This document shows, in pieces, positions 8,067-8,705 of a DNA stretch of 8,705 bases; within the stretch, counting starts at the first letter, position 1, and every line of letters starts with the position of its first letter. Under the pieces are notes generated by a model. That model searched no databases. It was not told the origin of the DNA and saw only the letters and a list, made by a program, of their open reading frames with translations. The DNA is from Flavobacteriaceae bacterium UBA4439. GTDB taxonomy: Bacteria; Bacteroidota; Bacteroidia; Flavobacteriales; Flavobacteriaceae. The translations under genes and the position numbers were made by a program. The stretch is from positions 1-8,705 of the forward strand of contig DGPN01000010.1 in NCBI GenBank assembly GCA_002390455.1, given 5' to 3'.

Positions 8067-8195
8067 ATGAAATATTTTAACAAAACCCGAACAATCGAAC
8101 AAAAGATTACTGACAGAGAAGTACTCAAACAACTCAAGCTTCAGTCTGAATTACTTCACAAAATTCTGATGAAACTTTCAGAATCAAGACCTTAA
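8067..8195 (+). CDS. Small 42-aa charged, helical hypothetical protein
   Basis: An ATG-to-TAA frame of 42 codons encodes a protein beginning MKYFNKTRTIEQK and ending KLSESRP. I do not recognise it. It is highly charged, with a central heptad-like pattern of Leu, Ile and Val (EVLKQLKLQSELLHKIL) that would make one amphipathic or coiled-coil helix. It has no membrane segment and no Cys or His metal motif. The leader is A/T-rich with no Shine-Dalgarno site, as is usual in Bacteroidota. Two features support it as a real gene: a sensible composition unlike random A/T-rich sequence, and a hairpin with a T-run starting 3 bases after the stop. It is divergent from the hotdog gene (81 bases apart) and lies upstream of the HTH gene. 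Confidence 0.5.
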   Translation: MKYFNKTRTIEQKITDREVLKQLKLQSELLHKILMKLSESRP

Positions 8196-8197
8196 AT

Positions 8198-8223
8198 TAG
8201 TTGGGAAACTATCAATTTTTTTT
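8198..8223 (+). terminator. Weak intrinsic terminator after the 42-aa ORF
   Basis: A 5-bp stem TAGTT/AACTA (8198-8202 with 8207-8211) closes on a GGGA loop of GNRA type. It is followed after four bases by eight T (8216-8223). It starts 3 bases after the stop of the small ORF, where a terminator would be expected. The stem is short and nearly all A-T, so strength is doubtful. The left arm (ATTAGTT, 8196-8202) can also pair with AACTAAT at 8232-8238 as a 7-bp alternative. Confidence 0.4.
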
Positions 8224-8274
8224 GTCGGTTTAACTAATAAATTACTAGTTCAAACAACTGAAAATCAATCAGAA

Positions 8275-8302
8275 AATTATGCATTGACTGACATAATTGT
8301 CA
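8275..8302. promoter_or_regulatory. Overlapping inverted repeats, candidate operator upstream of the HTH gene
   Basis: Two dyads share one arm. The outer is AATTATG (8275-8281) with CATAATT (8292-8298), 7-bp arms around 10 bases. The second is TGACA-TAAT-TGTCA (8289-8302), 5-bp arms around 4 bases. XRE-type regulators commonly bind such short dyads as dimers, and this block lies about 50 bases before the HTH start, so it may be the autoregulatory operator. Nothing in the sequence proves binding. A/T-rich DNA yields such repeats fairly often by chance. Confidence 0.4.
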
Positions 8303-8353
8303 TTTAGGGTCTTCACTTAAAACTTTAATTATTTTTAGTATTAAATCCTTGAT

Positions 8354-8644
8354 TTGACGACAATTTACGATCGCTTGTTAATGATCATTAAAAATGAAAA
8401 TATTTCCGTTGCTGCGTTTGAAAGAAAAATTGGCGTAGGCAGGAATTCTCTATCCTCTGCACTCAGAAACAAATCTTCAATAAGTCACATTTTACTAGCT
8501 CAAATATCCAAGCATTACCCTCAATATTCAATAGACTGGATTGTATATGGAAAAGATTCTCCACATACCAGGTCAATTGAACTACTCCTTAAAATAAGAA
8601 AACTATTTAAAGTTTGGGATATAAATGACTGGGGAGGAATGTAA
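8354..8644 (+). CDS. Short XRE-like helix-turn-helix DNA-binding protein
   Basis: This 96-residue protein has a lambda-repressor/XRE-type helix-turn-helix domain over about residues 4-65. The domain starts with YDRLLMIIKNENISV. AAFERKIGVGRNSLSSAL (19-36) is the HTH core, with the recognition helix at about 28-37. It then continues through SISHILLAQISKHYPQYS to DWIVYGK, a tail typical of phage-repressor-like regulators in Bacteroidota. There is no peptidase or ligand domain; the remaining ~27 residues (TRSIELLLKIRKLF, then WDINDW) may form a dimerising helix. The frame is closed upstream by TAA at 8342-8344 and has no ATG before residue 10, so TTG at 8354 is the best start because it keeps the whole first helix. 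Candidate operator dyads lie about 50 bases upstream. It stands alone and points toward the 3' end of a tRNA gene. Regulatory target unknown. Confidence 0.8.
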   Translation: MTTIYDRLLMIIKNENISVAAFERKIGVGRNSLSSALRNKSSISHILLAQISKHYPQYSIDWIVYGKDSPHTRSIELLLKIRKLFKVWDINDWGGM

Positions 8645-8683
8645 TTCCATTGAGCTCTGATTAAAATCTTAAGGACTCAAGTG

Positions 8684-8705
8684 TGAACGCGACAGGATTC
8701 GAACC
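8684..8705 (-). tRNA. Partial tRNA, T-arm and 3' acceptor strand only, cut by window edge
   Basis: Read on the minus strand, the last bases give GG-TTCGAAT-CC, the conserved end of a T stem and seven-base T loop. The T-stem 3' strand CCTGT follows, then a seven-base acceptor strand CGCGTTC and discriminator A at 8684. CCA is not encoded, which is common in this phylum. The anticodon and 5' half lie outside the window, so the amino acid cannot be named and acceptor pairing cannot be tested. Confidence 0.82.

Noticed and set aside
8684..8705. Assigning an amino acid to the partial tRNA
   Set aside because: The anticodon and 5' half are outside the window, and the acceptor 3' strand alone does not identify the isoacceptor.
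1..8705. CRISPR array, insertion sequence, rRNA or a multi-gene defence system
   Set aside because: No regularly spaced repeats, transposase motifs, rRNA-like sequence or nuclease/effector genes were seen on either strand.

Overview
The window looks like chromosomal DNA from a member of the Bacteroidota, probably of the Flavobacteriia or Cytophagia type. This is judged from low GC by eye, A/T-rich leaders with few Shine-Dalgarno sites, a TAnnTTTG-type promoter box, and a divergent tamB / tsaD-rsmE arrangement that I recall as common in that phylum. No database search was possible. Most of the window is core housekeeping sequence. The only accessory-looking part is the last ~700 bases.

Layout. 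Positions 1-3657 on the minus strand hold most of a very long TamB (DUF490) gene, whose C-terminal end runs off the left edge. Its frame is open throughout but has no ATG, GTG or TTG before the membrane anchor. The best start is an AUU with a well-spaced AGAGG upstream. Divergent from it, only 38 bases away, begins a tight plus-strand run: tsaD (tRNA t6A synthesis), rsmE (16S rRNA m3U1498 methyltransferase, ATG 2 bases after the tsaD stop) and an AI-2E/PerM-type membrane protein 27 bases further on. The first two genes both modify RNA of the decoding apparatus.

Converging on this run, with 5 bases between stop codons, is a minus-strand pair. A hotdog-fold (DUF4442/PaaI-like) protein overlaps a downstream flavin-dependent nitronate monooxygenase/FabK-like enzyme by ATGA. 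The overlap implies translational coupling and perhaps work on a shared acyl or CoA-type substrate.

The right end (about 7986-8705) is sparse. It holds a 42-codon ORF followed at once by a hairpin plus T-run, then an A/T-rich region with overlapping inverted repeats, a short XRE-like helix-turn-helix protein with a TTG start, and the 3' part of a minus-strand tRNA cut by the window edge. The inverted repeats are plausible operators for the HTH protein. I see no CRISPR array, insertion sequence, integrase or rRNA, and no convincing new multi-gene system. The most checkable oddities are the tamB start codon, the 42-aa ORF, and the dyads in front of the HTH gene.
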